Of a DNA stretch of 64,000 nt, positions 54,440-64,000 are shown in pieces (position 1 is the stretch's first letter; each line of letters begins with the position of its first letter). The notes beneath the pieces were generated by a model. It saw only the letters and a list, made by a program, of their open reading frames with translations. It had not been told where the DNA came from and ran no database searches. This stretch comes from Ornithodoros turicata (lineage: Eukaryota > Arthropoda > Arachnida > Ixodida > Argasidae): the NCBI RefSeq assembly GCF_037126465.1, contig NC_088201.1:196114403-196178402 (forward strand), written 5' to 3'. The position numbers and the translations under genes were made by a program.

Positions 54440-54755
54440 TCAAAAAAAGACGCGGAAACAGATTTTAGGGAAGTTAAAAACACTAGTTTATTACATGGGG
54501 AGACGTTAAAAAGTAAAATGGGGAAGGGGTCGACGTTTCGACAGTGGCACTGTCTTCGTCAGGACAAAAGATGCGTAGCTGATTACTGTAGCAAAAGATG
54601 CGTAGCTGTAATCAGCTACGCATCTTTTGTCCTGACGAAGACAGTGCCACTGTCGAAACGTCGACCCCTTGCCCATTTTACTTTTTACCGTCTCCCCATG
54701 TAATAAACTAGTGTTTTTAACTTCCCTAAAATCTGTTTCCGCGTCTTTTTTTGAA
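54440..54755. repeat. near-perfect palindrome with paired hammerhead-like motifs
   Basis: Arms of about 147 bp (54440-54586 and 54608-54754) surround a loop of about 21 bp. Each arm carries AAAATGGG..AAGGGGTCGACGTTTCG and CTTCGTCAGGAC, that is GTC-CTGACGA-stem II-GAAA-CGTC-GAC, on opposite strands (54529-54565 minus; 54629-54665 plus). The flank ACTAGTTTATTACATGGGG recalls the 3' region of the Penelope element at 42.55-42.62 kb. Confidence 0.85.
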
Positions 54756-54822
54756 TGAAAAAAATAGCCGGAGCTCTTTGGCTGCACGTATAGCATATGT
54801 CTGTAACTCAAACATCGCCATG

Positions 54823-54870
54823 CCAGTACTGGACAGCTGTTTCGGCCTTCTTGGACCTCATCAGCAGTAC
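54823..54870 (-). ncRNA. type I hammerhead ribozyme, unit 1 of the 233-bp satellite
   Basis: Minus strand, 5' to 3': stem I GTACTG (54870-54865), core CTGATGA (54864-54858), stem II GGTC/GGCC with loop CAAGAA, GAAA (54843-54840), short stem III ACA/TGT, triplet GTC, then CAGTAC (54831-54826) closing stem I perfectly. All invariant core positions are present. Cleavage is predicted between plus positions 54832 and 54831. The very short stem III suggests action as a dimer, as reported for small animal retrozymes. Confidence 0.88.
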
Positions 54871-55055
54871 GCAGGCAGGCAACGTTTGAGTGGATGGCGT
54901 CAGAAGGTCACGTAACACGTGATTCCTCCCGTCAGGGTGAGATAACTCACTCACTGAAAGCCCAGTGCAAAGCCAGTGAAGTATAAAATGAAAAAAATAG
55001 CCGGAGCTCTTTGGCTGCACGTATAGCATATGTCTGTAACTCAAACATCGCCATG

Positions 55056-55103
55056 CCAGTACTGGACAGCTGTTTCGGCCTTCTTGGACCTCATCAGCAG
55101 TAC
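55056..55103 (-). ncRNA. type I hammerhead ribozyme, unit 2
   Basis: Same sequence and structure as unit 1, 233 bp away. Self-cleavage at both would free a 233-nt monomer. Confidence 0.88.
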
Positions 55104-55288
55104 GCAGGCAGGCAACGTTTGAGTGGATGGCGTCAGAAGGTCACGTAACACGTGATTCCTCCCGTCAGGGTGAGATAACTCACTCACTGAAAGCCCAGTG
55201 CAAAGCCAGTGAAGTATAAAATGAAAAAAATAGCCGGAGCTCTTTGGCTGCACGTATAGCATATGTCTGTAACTCAAACATCGCCATG

Positions 55289-55336
55289 CCAGTAGTGGAC
55301 AGCTGTTTCGGCCTTCTTGGACCTCATCAGCAGTAC
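55289..55336 (-). ncRNA. type I hammerhead ribozyme, unit 3
   Basis: As in unit 1 but with one change in stem I (CAGTAC to CACTAC on the 3' strand), which costs one base pair. Confidence 0.8.
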
Positions 55337-55496
55337 GCAGGCAGGCAACGTTTGAGTGGATGGCGTCAGAAGGTCACGTAACACGTGATTCCTCCCGTCA
55401 GGGTGAGATAACTCACTCACTGAAAGCCCAGTGCAAAGCCAGTGAAGTATAAAATGAAAAAAATAGCCGGAGCTCTTTGGCTGCACGTATAGCATA

Positions 55497-55543
<47 letters not shown>

Positions 55544-55905
55544 CATTAACGGGACAGTGCAAATATTTCTCTTCGCTGCATGACAGAAGCCATAACAACA
55601 CCAACGGAAAAGAAACGAGATTGATCATTTGCGTCGTTTGTGAGTTTTGTGAGAAAGAAAGCGCAATTCATGCTTCTGAGGTGGATATTTTTGCACTTGA
55701 GTTCCGCTTGAATGAAACGTTGACGGCGTCTGAGGTAAGAGATGTGCAATGCCAATACTGTCAGTAGCTTGCTAATACGGCGGTAACAACTAACGTATTT
55801 GCGGGTAGGTCTTCTAAGAATGAGACGTAGCTGATTCGCCTTATCCCAGTACATCACTTGTGGCAGCACTCGTCCACAACATCTCAGGCTGCCGCTTATT
55901 TGCAG

Positions 55906-56330
55906 AAGAGTCCTGACACGCAAGAACAATCGGGAGCTGAAGCAGACGCCAAGACCATAGAAAGTGTATTTGGTGGCGTCATTGGCTTTGACGTTAAAGT
56001 TTACCACGCTTCCGCACCAGCGGATATCCGCGAAAAGCTCAAAACATGTAAGACATGTTTTTTACTTCTAGCATCCCAAACTAACGTTTCCCTTTTAGGA
56101 ACCCCAAAGAATAATTTCATTTTCTTTGTTTCTGAACAGGTAAAGACGATATTGAGAAGGATTCATCGAGAGCATCAGATTGCTTCGCCTGCTTTGTGTT
56201 GGGTCACGGCAAGGAAGATATCACGTTCCCTTTCGGCGGCGAACTGATTGACCTGGAATACATCTACGAACAGTTCAGCAACAAAGTCTGCACGAAGCTT
56301 CTTGGGAAACCCAAATTGTTCTTCTTACAC
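55906..56330 (+). pseudogene. caspase-like p20 fragment, two exons
   Basis: Exon 1 (55906-56047, after TTATTTGCAG, before GTAAGA) gives SGAEADAKTIESVFGG..GFDVKVYHASAP; exon 2 (56140-56330, after CTGAACAG, before GTAAGC) gives SDCFACFVLGHGKED and KLLGKPKLFFLH. Phase is 1 at the join. This is the caspase p20 core with the catalytic His in LGHG; the QAC(R/Q)G cysteine would be on the next exon, which I cannot find before LINE-derived DNA at 56.6 kb. A frame with KETRLIICVV at 55610-55640 could be an upstream exon. Either a truncated duplicate or a gene whose later exons lie elsewhere. Confidence 0.7.
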
Positions 56331-56599
56331 GTAAGCTTTTCTATCGTAGCCTCGGGTAATGCGACAAGCATGCCGAGCAAATGTGTATTTATACCATAGA
56401 ATACAAGGCGGTTATATTTATTAGAACAAGAAAAAAAAAGGAGGAAAGGTAAGCCAAACGCGACGTCGTCTTGCCATTCCGAAGTAAATAAATAAAAGAA
56501 AACTAAAATAAAAAGAAAAGAATTAGGAAATAAAAGATAAGCTAACAAACGATGAAGGGGGAGTGATCTAAATTAAAGAAAATGTTGCCTTTAAAAATA

Positions 56600-57110
56600 T
56601 GGCTATCAAACGATGAAAGAAGGGTGAGATTGAATAAAGAAAAGATGACTTAAAAAAGCTGAAGTTCTTGCGTTGAGGGTGAGGGTGGGACACTGAAGAA
56701 TGAGACCTGTGCAGCTCAGGAACATCAAAACTGTTGTCACAGAGCGCTGTGTGGGGTGTCGTACTCGGCCGAGCAGAGTGGCCAGAAAAATGCCTGTGCA
56801 TCGCAGTTCGAGTAGGCGTCGTCTGAGCGTGACTCGAGGGGTGTCTAATCTCATTGTCGACGGGACATGGAATATCAGCTTAAACCGTGCTAGTGGAGCA
56901 TTTTTGCGAGTGACTCGTTTTATAGAAAAGCAGAGCTGTCCTGGAGACGAAGTCGTCGTCGTTGTTGAATGGACGCTAACGCGAGCAATGGTGTGTAGCA
57001 ACGAAACCCATCGACGGGTCGATGGACCGGAGATGATCGTTCAATCGGACAGCGTTTTCTTGAAACTGCCGGGTGCCGCTATGGCGGATTCGGCGTATCT
57101 GTAATCGACA
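56600..57110 (-). pseudogene. probable LINE-derived 3' segment
   Basis: Downstream (minus sense) of an RNase H fragment. The frame is open over about 130 codons with no firm domain; assignment rests on position. Confidence 0.3.
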
Positions 57111-57279
57111 GGCAGAGGCTGAAAGTGGTAGTGAACAGTTACGGAAGTTGACATCCCCATGTGCCCGACGTGCTAAGGTGTCTATGCGAGCATATCCGTG
57201 CAGGCAAGTGTGACTGGGTACCCACTGGGAACACAGGTCATGACCCTAGAATAGAAGTCGGTTGTTGATGACTATCATT

Positions 57280-57700
57280 GTATCCAGGCAGCCGATTGTT
57301 CTGGCACAATAATTTGTCCGAATTTCTAGGGCTGCCTTACTGTCCCCGTTCAGATTTCACGCGCTGGGCGCTGATCCCACTATGCGGTTCAACGCGATCA
57401 GTTTGGCGGAGAGCTTGGACTTGTTTCATAGGGGAGTTTCTTTGCCTCTTCAAGGTCTTCATGTGCGATATAAAAGGCTGCTGTTTATCCGCCTTGAGGC
57501 ACTGATCCATCGATGTACACATGGAGTCGTTGAGAGTAAGCTGAGCTGACGTGTTCCAGGGTAAGTTGATGAGCAACAACGGGAGGAACAGAGTTTTTCT
57601 TCAGAAGACCAGGAATGTGGGCACATACAGGGGACCTACGAAGAGCCAACATTGTTGGGGCATAGGAACGTACTGATTGTGGGAGGCACATTTTCAGGCT
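57280..57700 (-). pseudogene. LINE RNase H fragment
   Basis: LEHVSSAYSQRLHVYIDGSV carries the RNase H motif with the first catalytic Asp (IDGSV), as in tick LINE ORF2 proteins. The frame then shifts and decays. Confidence 0.6.
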
Positions 57701-58685
57701 GTCAACAGCAGATGGGTCAAAGTCGCCATATTCCCATGCATTTCAGCCAATTCCCCGCGTCAAACGTTGGGGGCTGCCCTTCTGTGGAACTCTGTTGCCA
57801 GCATGAAGAAATCGGCCCCGCGAAGCAAGAGCAACCTGGGTACATTTTTCGCAAAACGGGCTATTTTCCGAAAATAGCCAATGTTATCCAAGCCAAGCAC
57901 GTTTGAAGTGATGGCTGTGATGGCTGTAGTGAAAGCAAATGTGTTGTGTGCTTCTCTGTCTAGTCTCTGGACTTCACGGAATTACGAATGGCTGTAGTGC
58001 TCGGACGTCCCACCGGTTCCACCTTGCCAGCTCGAAAGAGTGATCCTTTTCTCAGTAGCAACGTAGCGAGGTCGCGAAGACACGGTGATGTGCTACTGTT
58101 TTCACAAGTCGTTCTGTTCTGCACAATCAGAGACAGACCGTGCATTTAACTTTAGCCCGAAAATTGCTGCAGGAACTGCACAGTGCTCTTCGTGGCAGTG
58201 CTGATTACGTGCACGTCCATGCGTTACGTGCCCCGTATCGTGCTGTGGGCCAAAGTGTGCTGAACCCCTTCGTTCACCAGCAACATTTTGTGCCACCAGT
58301 CCGCCATGGATGAAATGTAATCCTAAAAATACGATCTGTTTCTTGAGTTCTAGAGAAAAAAGATTGCGGCAACTAACGTATGACCCCATAAAGCTCTCTC
58401 TGCACTCGGTTGCAACAGTTGCAACGAATGCCGGCTAAGTTATACTGGTCTGTTTTGAGACTCTCTTCCCCCTGAACGTGAGACATGTGTGAGTATCAGC
58501 CTGCAATGACATGATTACAATAATGACTGGCACAGGCACACTGAGGAAGTCAGAATGGTTCCAATTTATTCCCTGATTATCTTGTACGATCTGGAACTTG
58601 TAGAATTTTGTTACATGTAAGAAACTGGCCAGAAGGCGGGCTCTTCAGCAGGTACGGAGCAATTGGAACCAGAATTAGCAACTGC
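57701..58685. other. non-coding
   Basis: Nothing recognised. Confidence 0.35.
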
Positions 58686-58689
58686 ACTA

Positions 58690-60060
58690 TAAACCATGTA
58701 ACGCATATGTAACGGTTAAGTACCGCTTGGCCAAGAGGTACATTTTTTTTTAAATGTACCTCTTAAATTTAAGGGGTACACGCGCCCTCACATGCGGTAC
58801 ATGTAACGGATAGCGCGCAGCGATTTAGGCCTACCCGTCGGGGTGGTTCCCCTCCTCTACGATATATTAACAGCCCCAGGAAGCTACGCTGTACGATAAA
58901 TACCACAAACAAATAGCTTTATTCGAAAGTTACATCCATTTCAGGGGTGATGCTTGTCCATCGCGAGCGTACATTGTCATGATCCACAAACGCAGAACAC
59001 ACTGGGCACAACGTTTATGGATGCACGCTGACCACTGCATATCTCCCTCATCGTCGCAGCTGCTCTGTGGTCACGCTTCTTTATCTCTTCTACACCTTTG
59101 GATTGCTGTTCTTCCCCAACTTCCATATCTTCCGCAGAACGTAACACCAACCACAGAAGATGATTGACTCACCCATTTACGACATCGCCAGGACATAACC
59201 TAGGAGAAAATACAGTGTAAAAAAATCCAACAACAGAAATAGCTTGCCTGAAAAACGTGCCTACTTGCTTGTGTAATCCAGGTATAAAGTGCAATGTAGG
59301 CTTCTCTAATACACGCATCAACGTTCGTGCATGAAGCGCAAAGTTCGTTATCTTCGTCCCTCAGTCGTTGTGTCCAGCCTGCAGGTGATTAGGACCACTG
59401 GGAATCAGAGCGAAGATGAACGAAAATGCGTCGTGCGGACGAATAATTACTTCATACATATAATACGCACCTTAAGTGACTCCAATCTTGAAAGCGTCGA
59501 ACGAGTTTTTCAAAGACCGAGCAGACTCGTCCTCGCTCCCCGACGTTTCAAAACAAACTGATTTGCCAGCGGTTGCAAGAAACTCATTATTCCCAAACGT
59601 GCGATCCCTCACGGTCACAGGTTCTAGTTATTGCACTTGTTTGATAGAATGATAGTGCTGATTCATTACGGCACAGCTGCATAAGGGAATTTGTAAACTG
59701 GCATTCGAAATCACGCGAAATATTTTTGCAGCGCATGGAGATCGTGAGAAGGCGTTCGTACTCAAGCGCCGGAAACACGCGGTACACATGAGGTACAGCT
59801 GCTACAGATCGTGCTTAAAAGGTACCTAGCCGGTACGGATGAGTCTCAGAGCCCTTGTACCGATTGAATTTCGCAGTGGTAGCGAACTGTACCTGTTGGT
59901 TGAGGACTGTACATCATGTGTACCGCTTGGCCCAGGTTCGAGTCCTCTTCCATGCGGTACATATCGGGTGCCGGATTTAGAGTGTACCCCAACCTAGTGA
60001 AGTCCCCACCTTCTAGCATGCAGTTGCCACGACACAGGGGTACACTCCTTGAGACCACTG
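58690..60060. repeat. GGTAC-type foldback structure
   Basis: GGTAC motifs cluster at 58720-58810 (with a small palindrome GAGGTACATTT...AAATGTACCTC) and at 59815-60050 (TGCGGTACAT, GTGTACC). The two clusters face each other and share CCGCTTGGCC and GCGGTACAT segments. The interior has no gene I recognise. Confidence 0.45.
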
Positions 60061-60736
60061 TCTGAACAGTCTAGGTTTCTTAATAGGTAAACTTTTTCAT
60101 AACAGCACTTACAATGCAAGGAGTATTTGGCATGTGTATCATAACAACGCATTGTGCTGTTTGTGCATGAGAAATTACACATTGGCCGCACAATTGCCAC
60201 AAAATTTGGTTCCCAAATAGACAAACATGGTATTTAATAATCGAATAATATAGCTCACCTGACGGTAGATGAAAGGATATGTACAGAGGATAATATATAC
60301 AGTGGACACAGTGGATACCATATAGGCTCCTAATTTCCAAACAACATCTGAGCATTATAATTCTGTCACTGACTAGTATGATGCCTCCATTGGTATGTGC
60401 TACACGTCACCTGCATCACAAGGTTATCAAAAAGGGTACAGTGAGCAGTACCTGACAAGACATGGGTTTCGACAGAATAGACATGCACCGACCCATACAA
60501 AAAAGCTGAGGGCCGACTAATGCAGTGTCGCTCATGGCCAGTTGTTTTGCAACATAACGCCACCAGTTAGAAAACTAGCAAGCTCAGAACTGGCAGAAAT
60601 GTTCTTTTATGTTGCTCTGCTTATGTGTTTTCTGTTCACGATCATGATCGATAAAGCTATGGATTTCATAAGCTAGTTTTCCCTCTGTTTACGCTATCTT
60701 TGAGTGAGCACATGTACCACTATAGTTAATGCTTAC

Positions 60737-61011
60737 TACGGGCCTCGGTGGCTCAGTCGGTAGCGTGTTCGCCTTCCCCGGCCGAACCCGGCCGAGGACG
60801 CCAGCAACTTGATGGCAGGGTACAAGTTGCTTAGACACGCCGTCTTCCGCGAGGGACGTTAAATACGGGGTGTCGTGTGATGAGCTTTCATCGCACGTTA
60901 AAGAACCCCCAGATGGGCAAAAGCAATCCACAAACCGACCGCTGTGCCGTTGCTCATGATCTCAGTTGTCTCGCAACGTAAAACCCCCCATTATTAACCA
61001 ATTATAATATA
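60737..61011 (+). mobile_element. tRNA-derived SINE (Ruka-like)
   Basis: Head GGGCCTCGGTGGCTCAGTCGG contains an A box; the body has GCACGTTAAAGAACCCCCAGATGG, the conserved segment of tick Ruka-type SINEs. AGTTAATGCTTAC at 60724-60736 is repeated at 61012-61024, a perfect 13-bp duplication, so this insertion is young. Confidence 0.88.
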
Positions 61012-61069
61012 AGTTAATGCTTACGCAACACGTGTTAGGTAGATAGGCAACTTCATATGGAACATATGG

Positions 61070-61348
61070 GTGATACACAATTACTGCATAAGTGCAGTTC
61101 GCCTAGGCCGCAATGCAGTGCAGTTGGTGCTACTTGTGACACTGTGGTCAGTGGTTTCTGGTTCATGGTCTGAAGATGACGTGCGAACTCTGAAATTCTT
61201 GGCCAACAAAAAGTACGAAGAAATGGGTGCATCGGACTTTGTTACACCTATTTACTATTGCTTTTCGGGAGCAGCACTTACTGGAACTTTTGGACCAGCG
61301 TTAGTCCATGGATTGGAGATCACTAAAGAGTGGATAAATATATACTAA
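61070..61348 (+). CDS. small open frame, unidentified
   Basis: 92 codons with a hydrophobic segment (AVQLVLLVTLWSVVSGSW) followed by a charged stretch and YYCFSGAALTGTFGPALVHG. It reads more like protein than its surroundings, but I know no family for it. It may be an exon or chance. Confidence 0.2.
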   Translation: MIHNYCISAVRLGRNAVQLVLLVTLWSVVSGSWSEDDVRTLKFLANKKYEEMGASDFVTPIYYCFSGAALTGTFGPALVHGLEITKEWINIY

Positions 61349-61818
61349 GTATTCTGAGTATATGCACAATTTCTGTAGGATCTCCCACATGAAAACACTA
61401 CCAAAGTCGTGTCCTGCAAGTTTCAAGCATATTGAAAGGGATATCAACACACAAAGTAACAATTCCTCGCTTCTCAGGCACTCAGGAATTAAGAGGCAAG
61501 CCTATGTAACAAGTACAATAGCTGCATTACGTATATAGTTATTATGTCAGGCATAGAAATGGCTCCGGGCACTGAGAACCTGCACACTCAGCTAAAATAA
61601 ACAAGTCATTGAAAAGTATTCTCCAGCATTTTTGGGTGTCAAAACTGCATCGCCTTTTTTGTGATCATTATGATGCACTGGTCTATACTCCTTGCAGAAC
61701 GCGGACAAGAGCACTTCACATGAAAAATCTATCATAAATTCCAACGTTTTGGGACCTCTCGCTTGTGCCGTCCTGTGTGACCGACTGCAAATATGCCAGA
61801 ATATGCACTAGTGTTCAG

Positions 61819-62043
61819 TATAGAGGATATCTCGCGTAAAGTGTCAATAAATTTTATTTGAAGGGAGCAATAAAAGAAAAACGACCGCTACTTTTCTGCT
61901 CCTTGAGTTGCAAACAGGTGCTACATTAAAAGTATCACCTGTTTGTAACTCAACTAGCGTAAAAGTAACCGGTCGTTTTTTTCTTCTTTTATTTCGCTCT
62001 TTCAATAAAATTTATTGACACGTTACATGAGACACCCTGTATG
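61819..62043. mobile_element. palindromic MITE
   Basis: The sequence folds on itself almost completely: GTGTCAATAAATTTTATT...GAGTTGCAAACAGGTG, a 15-bp loop, then the complement ending ACGTTACATGAGACACCCTGTAT. The outer ends resemble the ACAGGGTGTC termini of DNA-transposon MITEs. Confidence 0.75.
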
Positions 62044-62483
62044 CGTATGCAATATAAAATCATCGTAACCTGCCTATAACAAAGACCAAAATACGTTTCT
62101 CATTGCCCAGATGCAGGACCATATCGAGGAAAAGAAAACACTTGCATGAAAATCTGCGTTCTAGAAATCAGACAAGTGCATCAGAAGCAGTATGTGTCCC
62201 ACGCGAATGGTGGGACCACTGACTGACAGATAAAGAAAAGAGAAGCTGTCGTCCTATTGTTTTGCACGTTCCTGCCACTGTGAGCTGGCGCTGTTCTTCA
62301 CTAACACATGCAGGCTGTGTTGCAGTCATCACTGGTTCCGAAACAACATTTGTTTTGTTAAAACATGCCGTGCGTAGGATCCTTGCACTTGTTCTGAAAT
62401 TGTTCGAGATTGTTGCCCAAGCCTGATGTATTGTCATCAAACCTGAGCGTGACATACTCCTCAGAAGGACCTTCGTCAAAATA

Positions 62484-63415
62484 CGAGGGGCGTTCAAGTC
62501 AAACGGGTACTTTTAATTTTTCGCAAAAGTGAAATGAACTTACAGGCCAGAAATTAGTTTTATTTTTCAACATAATCTCCAGCTGCACTAATGAACTTGT
62601 CCCAGCGTTTTGCGAGGGCTTGGATGCCAGCAGCGTAGAAATCCTTACCGGCGCGTAGCAGCCATGATCGGACCGCATTCTTGACCTCGTCGTCGCAGCT
62701 GAAGTGGCGGCCCTCAAGGAACGCCTTCAGTGACTCGAACAGATGGAAATCGCTGGGGGCGAGGTCTGGACTGTAAGGCAGATGTGGCCGCAACTCCGAG
62801 CCAAGTTCCTGTAATGTGCGTGTCGTGAGATGCGCGGTATGCGGGCGTGTGTTGTCCTGTAGGAGGAGGACTCCTTTGGTGATGAGGCCCTTTTGCTTCA
62901 GCGCCTTATGAACCTGTGAGAACCTGGCAGTAATATGCACTATAGATGGTGGTACCACTGGGCAGAAAATCAACATGAACAACGGCAGCCTTGTCCCAGA
63001 AACCCGTGGAAAAACGTTGGATGTTCTCAGGAACTCTGACCCTGGGCTCTGAGCCACCCCGGCCGGGATCGTGCTGAACTGATGTACTGCCGTCTCGGAA
63101 CCATTTGCATTACTGAAACGCTTTGCTGCGGCTAAGTGTATCGTGGCCATACTGAGCCTGAAGTCTTCTGTGAATTTCAAATGACTCTACGCCTTCATTC
63201 ACGAGAAACTTCATGACAATTCGCTGTTCGATGTGCGCGCTCACCTCGTTGCCGTCCATCTTGTCCAGCAGGTTTCTTCTGTTTTGTACAAACTGTGGAC
63301 CACTACGTGGTGAACGCGGAGGCCTGTCGCGTGTGAAAATGACGAAAAAGAAGTAGCGTGAGCCATTTGTACACTCAGGACACAGAAAGTCCCGGTTTGA
63401 CTTGAACATCCCTCG
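62484..63415 (-). mobile_element. mariner-type transposon, internally deleted
   Basis: CGAGGGGCGTTCAAGTCAAACGGG at the left and its near complement at the right form TIRs flanked by TA. The minus strand holds the N-terminal helix-turn-helix (VMKFLVNEGVESFEIHRRLQAQYG, near 63130-63200) and the C-terminal catalytic part (LLLQDNTRPHTA, then YSPDLAPSDFHLFESLK, a D34D spacing; 62560-62900). The region of the first catalytic Asp is missing and frames shift, so it is dead. Length 932 bp against about 1.3 kb for an intact element. Confidence 0.9.
62560..63200 (-). pseudogene. mariner transposase remnant
   Basis: Catalytic second and third Asp are visible (QDNTRPH and SPDLAPSDFH); the C terminus GIQALAKRWDKFISAAGDYVEK is typical of mariner transposases. 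The first catalytic Asp is lost with the internal deletion. Confidence 0.88.
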
Positions 63416-63419
63416 TAAT

Positions 63420-64000
63420 AACATCCTCTGGGGTTTCGTGAAAGCGCTTCTTCGATGCACTTACTTGACGGTGTCTTTCTGCAAACATTTTAAATGCTGA
63501 CATAATAAGTACCTGCACATCAGCCCTTTTCCTTTGCCTCATGTTACATTCCCCACAGCGAATAACATTATGTACAAACATAGACGGGCAGACCGTGCTT
63601 TCATTTTCTCTCAGAAAGAGAAGAATGCTGCTTCCACTAGAGTCGACCATAATGTCAATGCAACCGGAGCAAGTGATCCGACTTCTCACAGAGGCAACCA
63701 GGTGTCCACCAATTTACTTTAGGATCTCATCACTGAGTCAGTCATCCCCTCAACATTTGAATAATCATGGTCAAGGAAGTACGCAGCTGTGTCAAGGGCA
63801 CTAGACTGTGGGACATCGTCATCGGGGTCTTCAGTTCGCTTATGTTCATTCTGCCTCTGCGTGCCTTAATGTCCCAGCATGAGAATGCCTTCTAAGCTGG
63901 GAGTGACATTCCCTGCTTTTGACCCTGCTCTTCAACATAGCGGAACTGAAGTGAGGACCTGTTACAAGTGGTGAAGCATATATAAAAAAAAAACAAGTCA
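63420..64000. other. non-coding
   Basis: No gene or element recognised up to the end of the window. Confidence 0.35.

Larger units (their letters stand above)
54755..55501. repeat. 233-bp tandem repeat, three full units plus 48 bp
   Basis: Units start at 54755, 54988, 55221 and 55454 (partial, ending in a (TA)n run). They are almost identical. The repeated 78-codon frames are artefacts. Each unit encodes a hammerhead ribozyme on the minus strand. Confidence 0.95.

Noticed and set aside
52861..55545. CRISPR-like array
   Set aside because: Units are contiguous 290- and 233-bp tandem repeats without spacers, in a eukaryotic genome.
54808..55546. Repeated 78-codon minus-strand frames
   Set aside because: They follow the 233-bp satellite period and overlap the ribozyme; not protein genes.
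56606..57104. Host gene on the plus strand (134-codon frame)
   Set aside because: Position next to LINE RNase H remnants and lack of a domain make LINE-derived antisense more likely.

Overview
The window is a piece of arthropod nuclear genome, most likely an ixodid tick. The clues are a tRNA-derived SINE of the Ruka type at 60.7 kb with a perfect 13-bp target duplication, Penelope-like and mariner elements, RNase H-bearing LINE fragments of the kind common in ticks, a few TTAGG units, introns with GT-AG borders, and almost no host coding sequence. I see no bacterial features. Nearly everything recognisable is mobile DNA, much of it nested.

The central object is a complete Polinton (Maverick) at 6729-21608 (14,880 bp): 317-bp terminal inverted repeats starting AGTAGTATGG, flanked by a perfect 6-bp duplication CAAGTC. 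On the minus strand, from the right end, it carries a DDE integrase with C-terminal chromodomain, a penton-like minor capsid protein (frameshifted, overlapping integrase by ATGA), a small basic pVI-like protein, a major capsid protein (one amber codon), an adenain-type cysteine protease and, leftward, a protein-primed family B DNA polymerase (three in-frame stops and four frameshifts). On the plus strand are a 152-codon helical protein, a 129-codon protein, and a spliced locus encoding two related small CGGLWS-motif proteins. I find no packaging ATPase. Two non-autonomous DNA transposons lie inside the Polinton: a foldback-type element (12562-13713, 9-bp duplication) and a hAT (14024-15220, 8-bp duplication). 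The plus-strand genes have clear TATA boxes with an ISRE-like element or a cluster of p53-type decamers plus TGACGTCA palindromes upstream; TGACGTCA also overlaps both capsid start codons.

To the left are a Ty3/gypsy Gag with an internally deleted Pol, a LINE remnant split by a 316-bp MITE, and AT-rich or minisatellite DNA that seems to form the arms of a larger foldback element into which the Polinton inserted. From 21.9 to 42 kb are AT-rich DNA, a Myb/SANT-like transposon gene, gypsy Pol remnants, hAT-like GC-rich repeats, a TTAA-flanked MITE family, a 5.7-kb inverted-repeat structure with degenerate GGTATA repeats, and inside it an unidentified spliced minus-strand gene.

From 42.6 to 55.5 kb is a Penelope system: a nearly intact Penelope-like element whose RT/GIY-YIG frame is continuous (two in-frame stops aside) with an N-terminal SGNH/GDSL hydrolase domain, a head-to-head partial copy, a 300-bp palindrome with paired hammerhead-like motifs, a 290-bp tandem repeat with a hammerhead-like fold, and a 233-bp tandem repeat whose minus strand holds a canonical type I hammerhead ribozyme. 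This looks like an autonomous element beside its retrozyme-like ribozyme satellites. The right end holds two caspase p20 exons, LINE fragments, GGTAC foldback DNA, a SINE, a palindromic MITE and an internally deleted mariner.
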